A stretch of DNA of 64,000 bases from Flavobacteriales bacterium. Lineage in GTDB: Bacteria > Bacteroidota > Bacteroidia > Flavobacteriales_F > PHOS-HE28. How positions within the stretch are numbered: the stretch's first letter is position 1; each line of letters begins with the position of its first letter. The notes under the pieces were generated by a model. That model was given only the letters and a program-made list of their open reading frames with translations, made no database searches and was not told the origin of the DNA. The position numbers were made by a program, and so were the translations under genes. This document shows, one piece after another, positions 51,301 to 60,026 of this stretch. The stretch spans positions 62,001-126,000 of the forward strand of contig JAEUTA010000006.1 in NCBI GenBank assembly GCA_016788205.1. Direction: 5' to 3'.

Positions 51301-53403
51301 TCTTGCTTCCAACGCCAACGTGAGCGGTTCACTCTTCGCATCCAGGTATGCCAGAACGGAATCGCCCTGCACATCAACGCGCAGTCGGGTGTCGCTCAGA
51401 TCCGTGGAACCATGCTGCAATCGGCGCGGCTGCACCTCCAACCAACCCTGACGCTGGAGCGTGTTCAGGCCCTCGGCTTCGGCACGGATATCCACATCGG
51501 CATCGCTCCAGGCCGTGTCTCCCAGGAAGCGTCCAAGAGCCACACCGCTCGCACGAAGATCCACCGCCATGACATCCGGGAGATCCTTCTTCCACCCCGC
51601 TGCCCGCAGTGTCCCTTGTGCGTTGGCCAGATCGGAACGCAGATCCAAGTCCGCCGAAATGGTTGAAGGATCACCCTTCACCGTCGTGCTCACCGACAAC
51701 TGCGCGGGGAAATAGGGAGCGTCCTTCGCATAGGCCTGTGTCACGGCTCGTACTCCGCTCCCCATGGTGAATGGATCCACGCGGACATCGAAGACCATGC
51801 GTTGTGCGTCCATAGCATGTTCCACGGATCCTTGCGCGTGAAGCTTCGTACCCGCGTCGCCGCGGAGATCCACGACGATCGTGTCCAGCTCTTCCAGTGT
51901 GCCAGCCACATGGGCATCCAGCTTGAACCCTTCCGGCACCGACGCGATGGGCAGCATCCCTGGTGGAAGCAACGCCTGCAGTTGCTGTTGATGTTCGATC
52001 GGTACGGCTGTTCTTAACGTTAGATCCAGCGGAACCAGTTCCGGCCTTCGATAGGCTTGTTGCAACGACCCTTGTCGCGCGCTCAACGAAAGGTCAGCGA
52101 TCAGGTCCTGCCATCCGATGCGGGTATCGCCGAGGGAGACCTCCGCGGCGGTCACACGCGCATTCGTGCGCAAGGAGAAGGGCTGCGCTGCAGCGCCCAG
52201 ATCGCCATGAAGGTCCTTCACATGGGCCGCGAGCACGCCATTGTTCGCGATCACTCCTTCCAGTGTGGCACCGAGTCCGTCAACTACGATATGTGCCGGG
52301 TCGAAGGTCGTGTTCGGTGTACTGATGCGCTCTTCATGCATCGCGAACGAAGAAGCACGGACATCCACCCGATCAATGGCGACATCGAGGTCGCGCAGGA
52401 AGTAGCGGAAGCCATCATCATACTTGGACCAGGCGGGACTCGTCGTGTCGACCACCGCGCTCGAGATGCTGCTGACCATGCCGTAATGCAAGCCTTCAAC
52501 CGATAGCTGATCGACGGCGAAGCGTTGTGCGCGCGTGTCCATCCCATGCATTCCGATGCCGACACTCCCCACGTTGAGCCACAAGCTATCCGGCCGATCC
52601 ACCGTGCCCATGGTGAAAGCGACCCGTTCCAGATCCGCTCGTTCGAAGGCGAGATCCAGATCACCGAATAGCGGCTCGAGGTCCGGGTACGTATCCGGCT
52701 CCGGTGCGGAAGGCGCACTGCGCAAGGCGATGCGCGTGTCAGCCACGTGCAGATCGCCCGCATGGAACCGCAAGCTGTCCAGATCGAAGGTCTTCAGCGG
52801 CAGGTCAAGCTCTCCGAGCCGCACATCGAGCACCAGTTGCGACGGCCGCATATCCGTGCTGAAGTGGATGTTGCGCAAGGTGAAGCCATCCACGGTGAAC
52901 GCCCATCCCGCGCCTTCGTTCGGATCCTCCGTTTCCGCGGTATCGGATGTGAAGGCATCCACGATGAACTGGAAATTGAACACACTGTCCGCATCCTGCT
53001 CGAGATGTACACGCGCATCGCTCAGTGCCAGACCGGTCACAGCGATACGACGTTCCAATAAGCCGGTGAGACTGACGCGCGCGCTAAACTCCCCGGCATG
53101 CAGCAGCGTATCCTTTCGTTGGTCCTCGATGTGAAGACCCTGGAGCGAAAGCCCGATCGGGAAACGCAGCGTGAGCCGTTCCAGCTCCACCCGAGAACCG
53201 ATCCGCTGGCTCAGGAAAGCAGTAGCCTTCCCACGAACAAGATCCTGCACCGCAGGTACGTACAGCAGGATAGCCACCGTACCGAGCAGCACGACAGGTA
53301 TCAGGACGAGAACGAGAAGCAGGCGCAAGACACGCTTCCATAGCGGCCTGGGCGTGTTCTTCCGTGAGCCGGGTGGATCCCGCTCCCCTTCCTCGCTTTG
53401 CAT
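48310..53403 (-). CDS. tamB: TamB: large AsmA-like inter-membrane bridge protein
   Basis: A 1,697-residue protein starting MQSEEGERDPPGSRKNTPRP; a non-ATG start 16 codons upstream is possible. One transmembrane anchor lies at about 24-48 (RVLRLLLVLVLIPVVLLGTV), followed by an AsmA-like start (VQDLVRGKATAFLSQRIGSR, LERLTLRFPIGLSLQGLHIE). Over 1,400 residues of beta-taco repeats follow. The C-terminus is the TamB/DUF490 domain (SGEADLTFRYVPGAAMYLSG, FNVMININGSMSAPDIGF region, QVFGLLVLNSFI, VSKRVLNDRLSFEVGGSVGV). Length and order are as expected. It spans the periplasm from the inner membrane to TamL in the outer membrane. tamB comes first and tamL overlaps its end by 4 bp, so they are co-translated. 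Confidence 0.87.
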   Translation of the reverse strand: MQSEEGERDPPGSRKNTPRPLWKRVLRLLLVLVLIPVVLLGTVAILLYVPAVQDLVRGKATAFLSQRIGSRVELERLTLRFPIGLSLQGLHIEDQRKDTLLHAGEFSARVSLTGLLERRIAVTGLALSDARVHLEQDADSVFNFQFIVDAFTSDTAETEDPNEGAGWAFTVDGFTLRNIHFSTDMRPSQLVLDVRLGELDLPLKTFDLDSLRFHAGDLHVADTRIALRSAPSAPEPDTYPDLEPLFGDLDLAFERADLERVAFTMGTVDRPDSLWLNVGSVGIGMHGMDTRAQRFAVDQLSVEGLHYGMVSSISSAVVDTTSPAWSKYDDGFRYFLRDLDVAIDRVDVRASSFAMHEERISTPNTTFDPAHIVVDGLGATLEGVIANNGVLAAHVKDLHGDLGAAAQPFSLRTNARVTAAEVSLGDTRIGWQDLIADLSLSARQGSLQQAYRRPELVPLDLTLRTAVPIEHQQQLQALLPPGMLPIASVPEGFKLDAHVAGTLEELDTIVVDLRGDAGTKLHAQGSVEHAMDAQRMVFDVRVDPFTMGSGVRAVTQAYAKDAPYFPAQLSVSTTVKGDPSTISADLDLRSDLANAQGTLRAAGWKKDLPDVMAVDLRASGVALGRFLGDTAWSDADVDIRAEAEGLNTLQRQGWLEVQPRRLQHGSTDLSDTRLRVDVQGDSVLAYLDAKSEPLTLALEARGTWPEKGDSIKAGVDLSIARADLHALGFTPNELAVIGEWQGCIALDTAMHGGFIMDMDSTRLESGSERFMFEKLYAQAYLGSDSTSANIRSDAIDLTFDANIGMDTLLVRAVEKGRSFLTTDTIYHVVEGERLDLVLDLKRTEWLTDMLVPGLHAIDLEKLEAHYDGTKDELSADLVLPYLLYDSLEVRSTALVVDAKGATLKAGLSSERLAQGSYAVEGLAIDASGSGGDLAVALRITEEEVDRYRIGVEAVQNGNEMLLKFSPRLVLDGRDWDVDERNRLLLAKDRAVASHLILSDSLERIAINTPGEVVRIELEGFRIATLANIISTPDTFPMADGTMNGTVDVPIGDAARMLADLTIDDLYLLNTQLGSLDVDLTGEAADRFQGRATLSRSTNRLDAKVDKTPERLHAMAAIDLEDVSFLKPFVNEYLYELSGGLDGTMEHREQSGRTNTTGRMHFKQARVGVVMTGATYTLADETLTLTDAGLHFDGFELLDSLGNAFRLDGDVITSSSTEPRLDLRVRTDRFQLVNSTIEQNPQFFGDLFARIDLRAQGLAKRPKVNGDVGVLTGTRFSVVLPGTTVELISNEGIVVFTDDLYAVDTLALNGDAAALRDSLEALLPGVELDLHITADKEAEFAIVLDPAAGDQATVSGEADLTFRYVPGAAMYLSGPFVVERGEYTLDLYGLVKKRFELVKGGSVRWSGDPVKAEMGLQARFRSETAPYALVATGNTMLDAERNRLQQPLPFDVMININGSMSAPDIGFGIDLDKQIRNTFPKVNDKLNQLAQQGNAEELNRQVFGLLVLNSFIQDEGSGGDPSSGIATSAARNSVNGLLTDQMNKLTGRYLKGVDISLGVNTYDQVSGQSSYQRTSLDYRVSKRVLNDRLSFEVGGSVGVDEQSSQVSNVSNTRAAQYAILYDLTPDGRFRIRGFHENSYDLYDGEITNSGVAFMFTKDFEENDRARASGRKVAHERKEAEEKLEREQQDAGNDRSKKE

Positions 53404-53492
53404 TCCGCCCAAAGTTCTTCGGTAGACCTTGAGCAAAGCACGGTCCAACACGAATTTCCTTACATCGAGCGGTCAACTGTGGGCAAGAAATT

Positions 53493-54188
53493 CTACAACA
53501 GGGTCTGGGCCGGAACATTCCCCTGCACCACCTTGCCATCCAGCAACTGGATGGTGCGCTGTGCGTAAGCCGCATCGCGCAGGCTGTGGGTGACGATGAT
53601 GATGGTGGTGCCGGCCTTGTTCAGTTCGGAAAGCAGGTTCATCACCTCTTCGCCCATGGAGCTGTCCAGGTTACCGGTGGGTTCGTCGGCGAGGATCAGC
53701 TTGGGGTTGTTCACCACGGCCCGGGCGATGGCCACGCGCTGTTGCTGGCCACCGCTCAACTGCTGGGGGAAGTGTTTCGCCCGATGAGCGATGTTCATCC
53801 GTTGCATGGCGCGATCCACCTGCTCCCGACGTTCGGCCTTACCCATGCGGGTGTAGATCAACGGCAGTTCGATGTTCTCCATCACCGTGAGCTCATCGAT
53901 CAGGTTGAAGCTTTGGAACACGAAGCCGATGGTGTTCTTGCGCACCTCGGCACGTTTACGTTCGTTGTATCCGCTCACGTCCTCACCATTCACCAGATAG
54001 GCTCCGCTGGACGGCGCGTCCAACAATCCGATGATGTTGAGCAAGGTGGATTTGCCACAGCCGCTGGGTCCCATGATGGCGACGAACTCGCCTTGCCCGA
54101 TGTCGATGCTGACGTTGTTGAGCGCGGTGGTCTCCACGGTATCGGTGCGGTAGACCTTGGAGAGGTTGGTGGTCTTCAGGAGGCTCAT
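53493..54188 (-). CDS. ABC transporter ATP-binding protein (MacB/LolD-type)
   Basis: A 231-residue protein with every nucleotide-binding motif: Walker [10 protein letters not shown] (40-48), Q-loop [10 protein letters not shown] (91-100), signature LSGGQ (144-148), Walker B LILADE (164-169) and the switch His in [14 protein letters not shown]. The MacB/LolD subgroup is recognised by [19 protein letters not shown] and PSSGxYxxxGxDVS-type sequences. It powers MacB/FtsX-type permeases. It follows the adaptor gene with a 42-bp gap on the same strand, but the next gene downstream is tamB and not a permease. It could serve the orphan permease at 33580-35982. Confidence 0.92.
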   Translation of the reverse strand: MSLLKTTNLSKVYRTDTVETTALNNVSIDIGQGEFVAIMGPSGCGKSTLLNIIGLLDAPSSGAYLVNGEDVSGYNERKRAEVRKNTIGFVFQSFNLIDELTVMENIELPLIYTRMGKAERREQVDRAMQRMNIAHRAKHFPQQLSGGQQQRVAIARAVVNNPKLILADEPTGNLDSSMGEEVMNLLSELNKAGTTIIIVTHSLRDAAYAQRTIQLLDGKVVQGNVPAQTLL

Positions 54189-54230
54189 GGGGTTGGTATG
54201 TGTCAGGGCGATGCATGCATCGCCCTTGCG

Positions 54231-55475
54231 TTACTGGATGATGAGTTCGTCAGCGTTGTTGAAAGCGTTGTAGCGGCTGGTGACGACACGATCGCCCGGG
54301 ACCAGTCCATCGATCACTTCGTACATGTCGGGGTTCTGGCGGCCGAGCTTCACTTCACGCTTGGCGGCGGTGCCTTCGGCGTCCACCACGTACACCCACT
54401 GCCCGCCGGTATCCTGGAAGAAGGGACCGCGCGGCAGGATCACCACTTCCATGTCCTCGCTCAGTTGCAGGCGCACCTGGAACGTCTGTCCGCGACGTAC
54501 TTCGGGCTTCTCGCCGATGAACCGCAGGTCCACATCGAACTCACCATTGCTCACTTCGGGATAGACCTTGAAGACCTCGACGGCGTGCTCGCGTCCGGCA
54601 TGGGTGAAGGTGCCTTGCAGTCCGATGCTCACACGGCTGACGTAATGCTCGGGGATCCGCGCGCGCACTTTGAAGCGCTGGAGCACATCGATCTGCGCGA
54701 TGCGTTCGCCGCGTTGTTTGGTCTGTCCTAATTCAACATTCAGTCCGCTCAGCTGTCCGTCGATGGGCGCTTTGATCACCAGGTTCTGCAGGTTCTCGCG
54801 CAGGAAGCGCAGGTTCTGATCGATCAGCTGCAGGTTGTTGGTGATGGAACCCACCTGGCTTTGGCGGAACAACGAATCACTGCGCACATTCGCCGCAAGC
54901 AGCTTTCGTTTCTCGCGCATGTATTCGAGGTTCTCCTTGTTGCTGAGGAAGGTGTTCTGTGCGAGCAACGCGTCCTTCACCAGGCGTTCATCGATCACCT
55001 GATCACGCTCCATGCGCTTCAGTTCCTTATCCAGGTTCAGCAGGTCGTCCTTCAGGCGCGTGGTCTGTTGATCCATGGCCAGCCGTGTATTGCGCAGGTT
55101 GTTCTGCTGATCGAGCAGTTGCGCCTCGCGGTTGATGGCATCCATGTGCAGCTGCGGGTTGTTCAGTTCGATTATCGGCTCACCGGCCTTCACCATATGG
55201 CCATCTTCAACAAATCGCTGCTTCACGGTGCCACCTTCAAGCGCATCCAGGAACACGGTCTGGATCGGTTGCACGGTTCCGGTCACGGGAATGAACTCCT
55301 TGAAGAGGCCTTTCTGCACCGTACCGATAGAGACCTTGGCGGCTTCCACGCGTACACGGCTCGTACTGAACGAACCGGCCCATACGATGGCGGAGAACAA
55401 GCCCACGCCGCCGATGCAACCAATGACGATGAGGCGTTTACGCCTTGCAGGGCGCGGGTCCAATGCACGATCCAT
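54231..55475 (-). CDS. MacA/HlyD-type periplasmic adaptor
   Basis: A 414-residue protein from MDRALDPRPARRKRLIVIGC; the extra upstream frame to 55571 is not family-like. One transmembrane anchor lies at about 14-35, followed by a lipoyl half (VTGTVQPIQTVFLDALEGGT, DGHMVKAGEPIIELNNPQLH). A long coiled-coil hairpin follows at about 100-215 (LLDQQNNLRNTRLAMDQQTT), then the second lipoyl half (LVIKAPIDGQLSGLNVELGQ) and beta-barrel domains. This is the inner-membrane adaptor of a MacAB-like tripartite system. It pairs with the ATPase gene downstream. No permease or TolC is adjacent. Confidence 0.88.
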   Translation of the reverse strand: MDRALDPRPARRKRLIVIGCIGGVGLFSAIVWAGSFSTSRVRVEAAKVSIGTVQKGLFKEFIPVTGTVQPIQTVFLDALEGGTVKQRFVEDGHMVKAGEPIIELNNPQLHMDAINREAQLLDQQNNLRNTRLAMDQQTTRLKDDLLNLDKELKRMERDQVIDERLVKDALLAQNTFLSNKENLEYMREKRKLLAANVRSDSLFRQSQVGSITNNLQLIDQNLRFLRENLQNLVIKAPIDGQLSGLNVELGQTKQRGERIAQIDVLQRFKVRARIPEHYVSRVSIGLQGTFTHAGREHAVEVFKVYPEVSNGEFDVDLRFIGEKPEVRRGQTFQVRLQLSEDMEVVILPRGPFFQDTGGQWVYVVDAEGTAAKREVKLGRQNPDMYEVIDGLVPGDRVVTSRYNAFNNADELIIQ

Positions 55476-55588
55476 GACAACGAGGGTGATGCAATGTTCT
55501 TCCGGCGATGACCTGTGGGAAAGAAGAATGTGCGGGCCCGCGAGGGCTGTGACGGACGGTTGACCACCCATGCTCCTATCTTGCCACC

Positions 55589-56818
55589 ATGCTACGCATG
55601 CAGGTATTTGTCTTCATCGGGCTGTTCCGATCAATGGCATCAGCGCAGGACTGTGGCGCGATCGATTACATCACACCACAGTTCACTGTTGAGGTGGAAT
55701 ATGACGTGCTGTATGGAACAGCAGAACGCTTCGATGGCGGAACGGACTCGCTGCGCATGAACATCCACTGGCCCGTCGGTGATGGCGTCAACGAGCGTCC
55801 CCTGCTCATCGCGGTGCATGGCGGGGCTTTCATCAGCGGTGATCGATCGGACATGGACGAGCTGTGTGATCGATATGCTGCGCGGGGCTATGTGGCAGCA
55901 ACGGTCAGCTACCGTCTTGGCTTCCATCCGCCAGCAGGGCTGCCAACGCCGTATGCCTATGATGAAGCCGAGGTGCTACGGGCATCTTACCGCGCGCAAC
56001 AGGACGTGAAAGGCGCGATCCGTTTCCTGCGCGGGCGCCATGATCTGGACCAAAGCAGTGCCGAGAACGTGTTCGTCTATGGTGTTAGTGCAGGTGGCAT
56101 CACCGGCATGCACGTGTCCTACGCCACGGCGGAAGAAGAGCGTCCGGCCTCCTCCTTCGCGCTACCTGCGGTGGGCCAATTCCAACGAAATGACCTTGGG
56201 GCGATCGCAGGCGCGCTCCATGTCGGTGAGCACGGCGCCGAAGTGAAAGCGTGCGTATCACACCTGGGCGCGTTGTTGGACACTGCATTGGTCGGCTCCA
56301 GCGAAGATCCAGCCCTGTTCACCTATCACCAAACAGGCGATCCCATCGTGGGTTGCGGACATCAACAAGCACTGTGGGGGGCTCCACTCGGGATCGGCGC
56401 GAACTACCCTTGGCTGTTCGGTTCGTGCGCGATAGACCTGAGGATGCACAACCTGGGCTTCACGGCGGAGCGCTATGAATTCCATCCGCACACCGGAACG
56501 GCACACGACATCCACGACGTATGGTCGGTGGACGGCTTGGCTGCGGTATTCCTGGCTCGGCAATTCTGCGCTCCGGATACCAGGGTCGCCGATGCTGTAT
56601 CCGGGTCCTTTTCGACCATCCTACAAGAAGAAGGCTCCCTTCGTGTCCTGAGCATCGAGCCCGTGGTGGAGCTGCTCCTGATGGACGGGCATGGTCGTTC
56701 GGTATCCATGGCGAAAGGCCCCTTATTGACCGTGCGGGGTCTTTCCACAGGCGTCTACATGCTCGGCGTGCGCACCCCTGGCGCCTACGCCGTCCACCGG
56801 GTTCTGATAACGCCCTGA
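55589..56818 (+). CDS. Secreted alpha/beta hydrolase (esterase-like) with T9SS domain
   Basis: A 409-residue protein with a signal peptide ending ASAQ. The oxyanion motif HGGAF (77-81) and nucleophile elbow GVSAGG (Ser167) place it in the hormone-sensitive-lipase/carboxylesterase type of alpha/beta hydrolases. The catalytic His is probably in THTGTAHDIHDVW near residue 310. The C-terminal 75 residues are T9SS-like (LRVLSIEPVVELLLMDGHGR, LSTGVYMLGVRTPGAYAVHR) but without PNP. It should be exported to the surface or medium and hydrolyse an ester, for example on lipid or polymer. It is divergent from the adaptor gene, with 113 bp between starts. Confidence 0.85.
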   Translation: MLRMQVFVFIGLFRSMASAQDCGAIDYITPQFTVEVEYDVLYGTAERFDGGTDSLRMNIHWPVGDGVNERPLLIAVHGGAFISGDRSDMDELCDRYAARGYVAATVSYRLGFHPPAGLPTPYAYDEAEVLRASYRAQQDVKGAIRFLRGRHDLDQSSAENVFVYGVSAGGITGMHVSYATAEEERPASSFALPAVGQFQRNDLGAIAGALHVGEHGAEVKACVSHLGALLDTALVGSSEDPALFTYHQTGDPIVGCGHQQALWGAPLGIGANYPWLFGSCAIDLRMHNLGFTAERYEFHPHTGTAHDIHDVWSVDGLAAVFLARQFCAPDTRVADAVSGSFSTILQEEGSLRVLSIEPVVELLLMDGHGRSVSMAKGPLLTVRGLSTGVYMLGVRTPGAYAVHRVLITP

Positions 56819-56862
56819 GGCCGTCGGCTCCCGGATCGACCTGTCATTCAGCGGATAGGGAC

Positions 56863-56892
56863 TTGACGGGATCAAGATCCTACCTACATTCG
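56863..56892 (+). promoter_or_regulatory. Bacteroidota-type promoter of the RNA-binding protein gene
   Basis: TTG (56863-56865), exactly 19 bases, then TACATTCG (56885-56892), one mismatch from TAnnTTTG. The start codon is 80 bp downstream, giving a structured leader. Confidence 0.5.
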
Positions 56893-56911
56893 TGCCGCCC
56901 AACGACCCCCT

Positions 56912-56935
56912 TGTGCTTTGGCGAGACCAAAGGGG
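56912..56935 (+). other. Leader hairpin of the RNA-binding protein mRNA
   Basis: CTTTGG-cgaga-CCAAAG is a perfect 6-bp stem, extended outward by pairing of upstream CCC with downstream GGG across a small bulge. It lies between the promoter and the ATG at 56973. Leaders of cold-induced RNA-binding proteins are often structured, so autoregulation is possible but unproven. Confidence 0.4.
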
Positions 56936-56972
56936 TACAGGCAAAAACAACTTTAACCCGTCAGTAGAACTC

Positions 56973-57341
56973 ATGAACATTTACGTCGCCAACGTGCCTT
57001 ACTCAGTAAAGGACCAAGATCTCCACGAACTGTTCTCTCCGTTCGGTGAGGTCACCTCGGCCAAGATCATCATGGACAAAGCCACCAACCGTAGCCGCGG
57101 CTTCGGATTCGTGGAAATGGCTAACGATGATGCAGGTCGTGCAGCGATCGAAGGCACGAACGGAAAGAACTTCCACGGCCGTGACCTGGTGGTGAACGAG
57201 GCTCGTCCTCGCACCGAAGGTGACCGTGGTGGCTTCGGTGGTGGCCGCAGCGGTGGTGGTGACCGTGGTGGTTATCGCAGCGACCGTGGTGGTGACCGCG
57301 GTGGATACCGTAGCGAGCGTCCGCGCCGCGACGAGTACTAA
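56973..57341 (+). CDS. Single-RRM glycine-rich RNA-binding protein
   Basis: A 122-residue protein. The RRM covers residues 1-78, with RNP2 IYVANV (3-8) and RNP1 RGFGFVEM (42-49) complete, including the RNA-stacking aromatics. The C-terminal tail (81-122) is rich in Gly, Arg and Asp, with repeats GGDRGGYRSDRG. This layout matches cyanobacterial Rbp proteins and Bacteroidota RbpA/RbpB-type proteins that bind single-stranded RNA and act as chaperones or post-transcriptional regulators. I chose the ATG at 56973 because it gives the canonical N-terminus MNIYVANVPY. A clear promoter precedes it and a terminator follows. Confidence 0.92.
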   Translation: MNIYVANVPYSVKDQDLHELFSPFGEVTSAKIIMDKATNRSRGFGFVEMANDDAGRAAIEGTNGKNFHGRDLVVNEARPRTEGDRGGFGGGRSGGGDRGGYRSDRGGDRGGYRSERPRRDEY

Positions 57342-57360
57342 GCTCGAATACGACTCGAAT

Positions 57361-57390
57361 GAAAGCCCTCCGACTCGTCGGGGGGCTTTC
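57361..57390 (+). terminator. Hairpin terminator after the RNA-binding protein gene
   Basis: GAAAGCCCTCCGA (57361-57373), loop CTCG, TCGGGGGGCTTTC (57378-57390): a 13-bp stem with one T-G wobble, followed by TCTTTG. Confidence 0.85.
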
Positions 57391-57518
57391 TCTTTGCGGA
57401 TGTCGGATGTGAAAAGTTGTTGATCGATCGAACCCCTGCCGCGCCTCACCGTCACATGCCCATGCGCTGCGCAACGTAGCCGGTACCTTTCACCCCCAGC
57501 CCCCTGCGTCAACATCAA

Positions 57519-60026
57519 ATGTTCGTTCAACTCCGCTACATCCTCTGCCTTGCCCTGTTATCGGGCTGGTGCTCAACGCTGGTCGCACAACCACCGAGCG
57601 GCCCCTCCCGAGGCAATGCTCCTTCGATCGGCAAGGTCTACGGCAAGGTCATCGACTCTTCCACCGGAAAACCTGCGGAATTCGCGACGGTATCGGTGAA
57701 CGCTGAACGCGGCGACAGCCTGCTTGGAGGAACCATCGTCCGCAGCAACGGCGACTTCCTGGTGGAGAACCTTCCCCTCGTCGCATTGAAGGTCACGGTA
57801 AGCTTCATCGGTTACAAGGCTCAGGTGACGCCTGTTTCCCTTTCGCGCGACCGTATGGAGCGCGATCTGGGGAATATCACCCTTGAGCCGGATGCGGAGG
57901 TGCTCAAGGAATTCGAGGTGACAGGTGAGAAGCGCACATCGGTGATGCAGGTGGATCGCCGCGTCTACAACGTGGACAAGGACCTTACCACACAAGGCGC
58001 ATCCGCAGTGGAGGTAATGAAGAACATCCCGGGTTTGAGCGTGGACGTGGACGGCAATGTGCAGATGCGCGGCTCGAATCCCCAGGTGCTCATTGATGGA
58101 CGACCGACCTCGATGAGCCTGGATATGATCCCTGCTGAGGACATCGAACGCGTGGAACTGATAACCAATCCTTCCGCGGCTTTCGACGCAAGCACCACCG
58201 GTGGCATCCTGAACGTGGTCTTGAAGAAAAGCACCAAGCCTGGTTATAGTGGACAGTTACAAGCCGGTGTGGGCACGAACGACCGATACCAGTTCGGTGG
58301 GAACCTGAACGCCAAGGACGGACGCTGGGCATTCAATCTTTCGTACAACTTCAACACGAACAACAACATCACCAACGGTCTCACCCGTCGAACCGATCGG
58401 TCCTCCGGAGAGACTACCGGCTATTTCGACCAGGACACCCGGAGTCGTTCCGGAAGAACGATGAACGGAGGTCGCCTTGGAGTGGACTGGCAGGTGAGCA
58501 ATAGAAGCGTCCTCACCTTTTCCCAATCGCTACGGGGCCATGTGAACAGCAGTAACGACACACAGACCTTCAGTTCCTACGGACCGGGGCGCGAGCTGGT
58601 TTCCCGTGGCGAACAGCTCAACGATTCCAAGGGAGAGAACATGGGGCTCACCTCGCAGATCATGTTCAAGCATAAGTCGCCCAAGGAAGGCAAAGAGTGG
58701 ACCATGGACTTCACCTACAACAACAGTTGGCGGGAAAGCAAAGCCGGGCAGGACCTGTACAGCTATTCACCGGCCGGTGCGCTCCTGGCCGACAGCCCTC
58801 GCCTGCAGGACAACCTGGGCAAAAGCAGGAACAGCGCTTATACGTTCCAAGCGGACTTCGTGGACCCGATCAATGACAAGACGAAGTTGGAATATGGTGT
58901 GAAAAGCAACGTGCGGCCTGACAATACCTCCCTGAACGTATTCGTCACCTCTCCCACCATCGGTACGGATGTACGCGACACTTCGCTGAGCAACGATTAT
59001 GCGATACAGGACATCATCAATGCCGCCTACATCAACTGGTCACAAAAGCTCACCGCACATTGGTCCATGATGGCGGGGTTCCGTTTCGAACAGACGTGGT
59101 TCGAAGCGAAGCTGAAGGGAAAGGACCAGACCTATCGCTACCTCTATCCTGATGGCACCGACAACCTGGGGCGCGCTTTGTTCCCCTCCTTGTACTTCGT
59201 TCGGCGCTGGCAAGACAGTGAACGCGAACTTCAGGTGAACTTCTCACGGAAGATCCAGCGTCCGAACCATTGGCAGATCGTTCCGTTCATCATGTTCAGT
59301 GATGCGCGCAACGTGCGGATCGGTAACCCGTCCATCGCTCCGGAGATGAGCAACCTTGCTGAGGTGAACCACCTGCTACCGTTCCTGAAAGGCAAAGCCA
59401 CATGGCTCACTTCGGTCTTCGGACGGTACACCACGGATGTCATCACGGGTTATGCGACACCACTGCCCTCGGACACCACCATTCTCCTCAACACCTTCAT
59501 CAATGGTGATGTGAGCACAACGGCTGGCTGGGAGAACGTGATCAAGGTTGATCCCGTGCAGGGATTGCAGATCACGTTGAGCGGTACTGTGCAATACACG
59601 AATGTCTCGCTGAACGCCGCGCAAGGCGGCACACGTAATTCCGGAAGCAACTGGAACAGCAAGCTGATGATGAACTACCGGTTCCTGAAGAACTGGACCG
59701 CACAGCTCAATGGCGAGTACGAGAGCCCGCGCATTCAACCGCAAGGTGTTTCCCTCTCGCAATACGGCCTCGATGCTTCCGTCAGCCATGACTTCACCAA
59801 GAAGCTGACCGGGGTCCTGTCCGTCAACGATGTGTTCTTCAGTCGTCGTTGGGGCAACACCGTGGATACGGCCTATCTCTATCAGGAGAGCTTCCGCCGC
59901 CGGGAGATGCGCTTCGTGCGTTTTACGCTCACCTGGAAGTTCGGCGAACAGAACATGTCGCTTTTCCGCAAACGTGGTCAGCAGCGGAGCGAGCCGGGCC
60001 AAGGAGGCGGCGAGATGGACTTCTAA
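57519..60026 (+). CDS. TonB-dependent receptor-like outer-membrane protein (beta-barrel family)
   Basis: An 835-residue protein with a signal peptide ending TLVAQ. Residues about 40-125 form a carboxypeptidase-regulatory-like domain (VYGKVIDSSTGKPAEFATVS, VSFIGYKAQVTPV). A plug-like region follows (EVMKNIPGLSVDVDGNVQMR, PQVLIDGRPTSMSL, IPAEDIERVELITNPSAAFD, GGILNVVLKKS), then a barrel of the OMP_b-brl_3 type (FRRREMRFVRFTLTWKFGEQ near the end). Members of this group are abundant in Bacteroidota and their substrates are mostly unknown. The protein ends in a short Gly/Gln-rich tail. Its stop overlaps the convergent HmuY gene by 4 bp (60023-60026). Confidence 0.87.
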   Translation: MFVQLRYILCLALLSGWCSTLVAQPPSGPSRGNAPSIGKVYGKVIDSSTGKPAEFATVSVNAERGDSLLGGTIVRSNGDFLVENLPLVALKVTVSFIGYKAQVTPVSLSRDRMERDLGNITLEPDAEVLKEFEVTGEKRTSVMQVDRRVYNVDKDLTTQGASAVEVMKNIPGLSVDVDGNVQMRGSNPQVLIDGRPTSMSLDMIPAEDIERVELITNPSAAFDASTTGGILNVVLKKSTKPGYSGQLQAGVGTNDRYQFGGNLNAKDGRWAFNLSYNFNTNNNITNGLTRRTDRSSGETTGYFDQDTRSRSGRTMNGGRLGVDWQVSNRSVLTFSQSLRGHVNSSNDTQTFSSYGPGRELVSRGEQLNDSKGENMGLTSQIMFKHKSPKEGKEWTMDFTYNNSWRESKAGQDLYSYSPAGALLADSPRLQDNLGKSRNSAYTFQADFVDPINDKTKLEYGVKSNVRPDNTSLNVFVTSPTIGTDVRDTSLSNDYAIQDIINAAYINWSQKLTAHWSMMAGFRFEQTWFEAKLKGKDQTYRYLYPDGTDNLGRALFPSLYFVRRWQDSERELQVNFSRKIQRPNHWQIVPFIMFSDARNVRIGNPSIAPEMSNLAEVNHLLPFLKGKATWLTSVFGRYTTDVITGYATPLPSDTTILLNTFINGDVSTTAGWENVIKVDPVQGLQITLSGTVQYTNVSLNAAQGGTRNSGSNWNSKLMMNYRFLKNWTAQLNGEYESPRIQPQGVSLSQYGLDASVSHDFTKKLTGVLSVNDVFFSRRWGNTVDTAYLYQESFRRREMRFVRFTLTWKFGEQNMSLFRKRGQQRSEPGQGGGEMDF

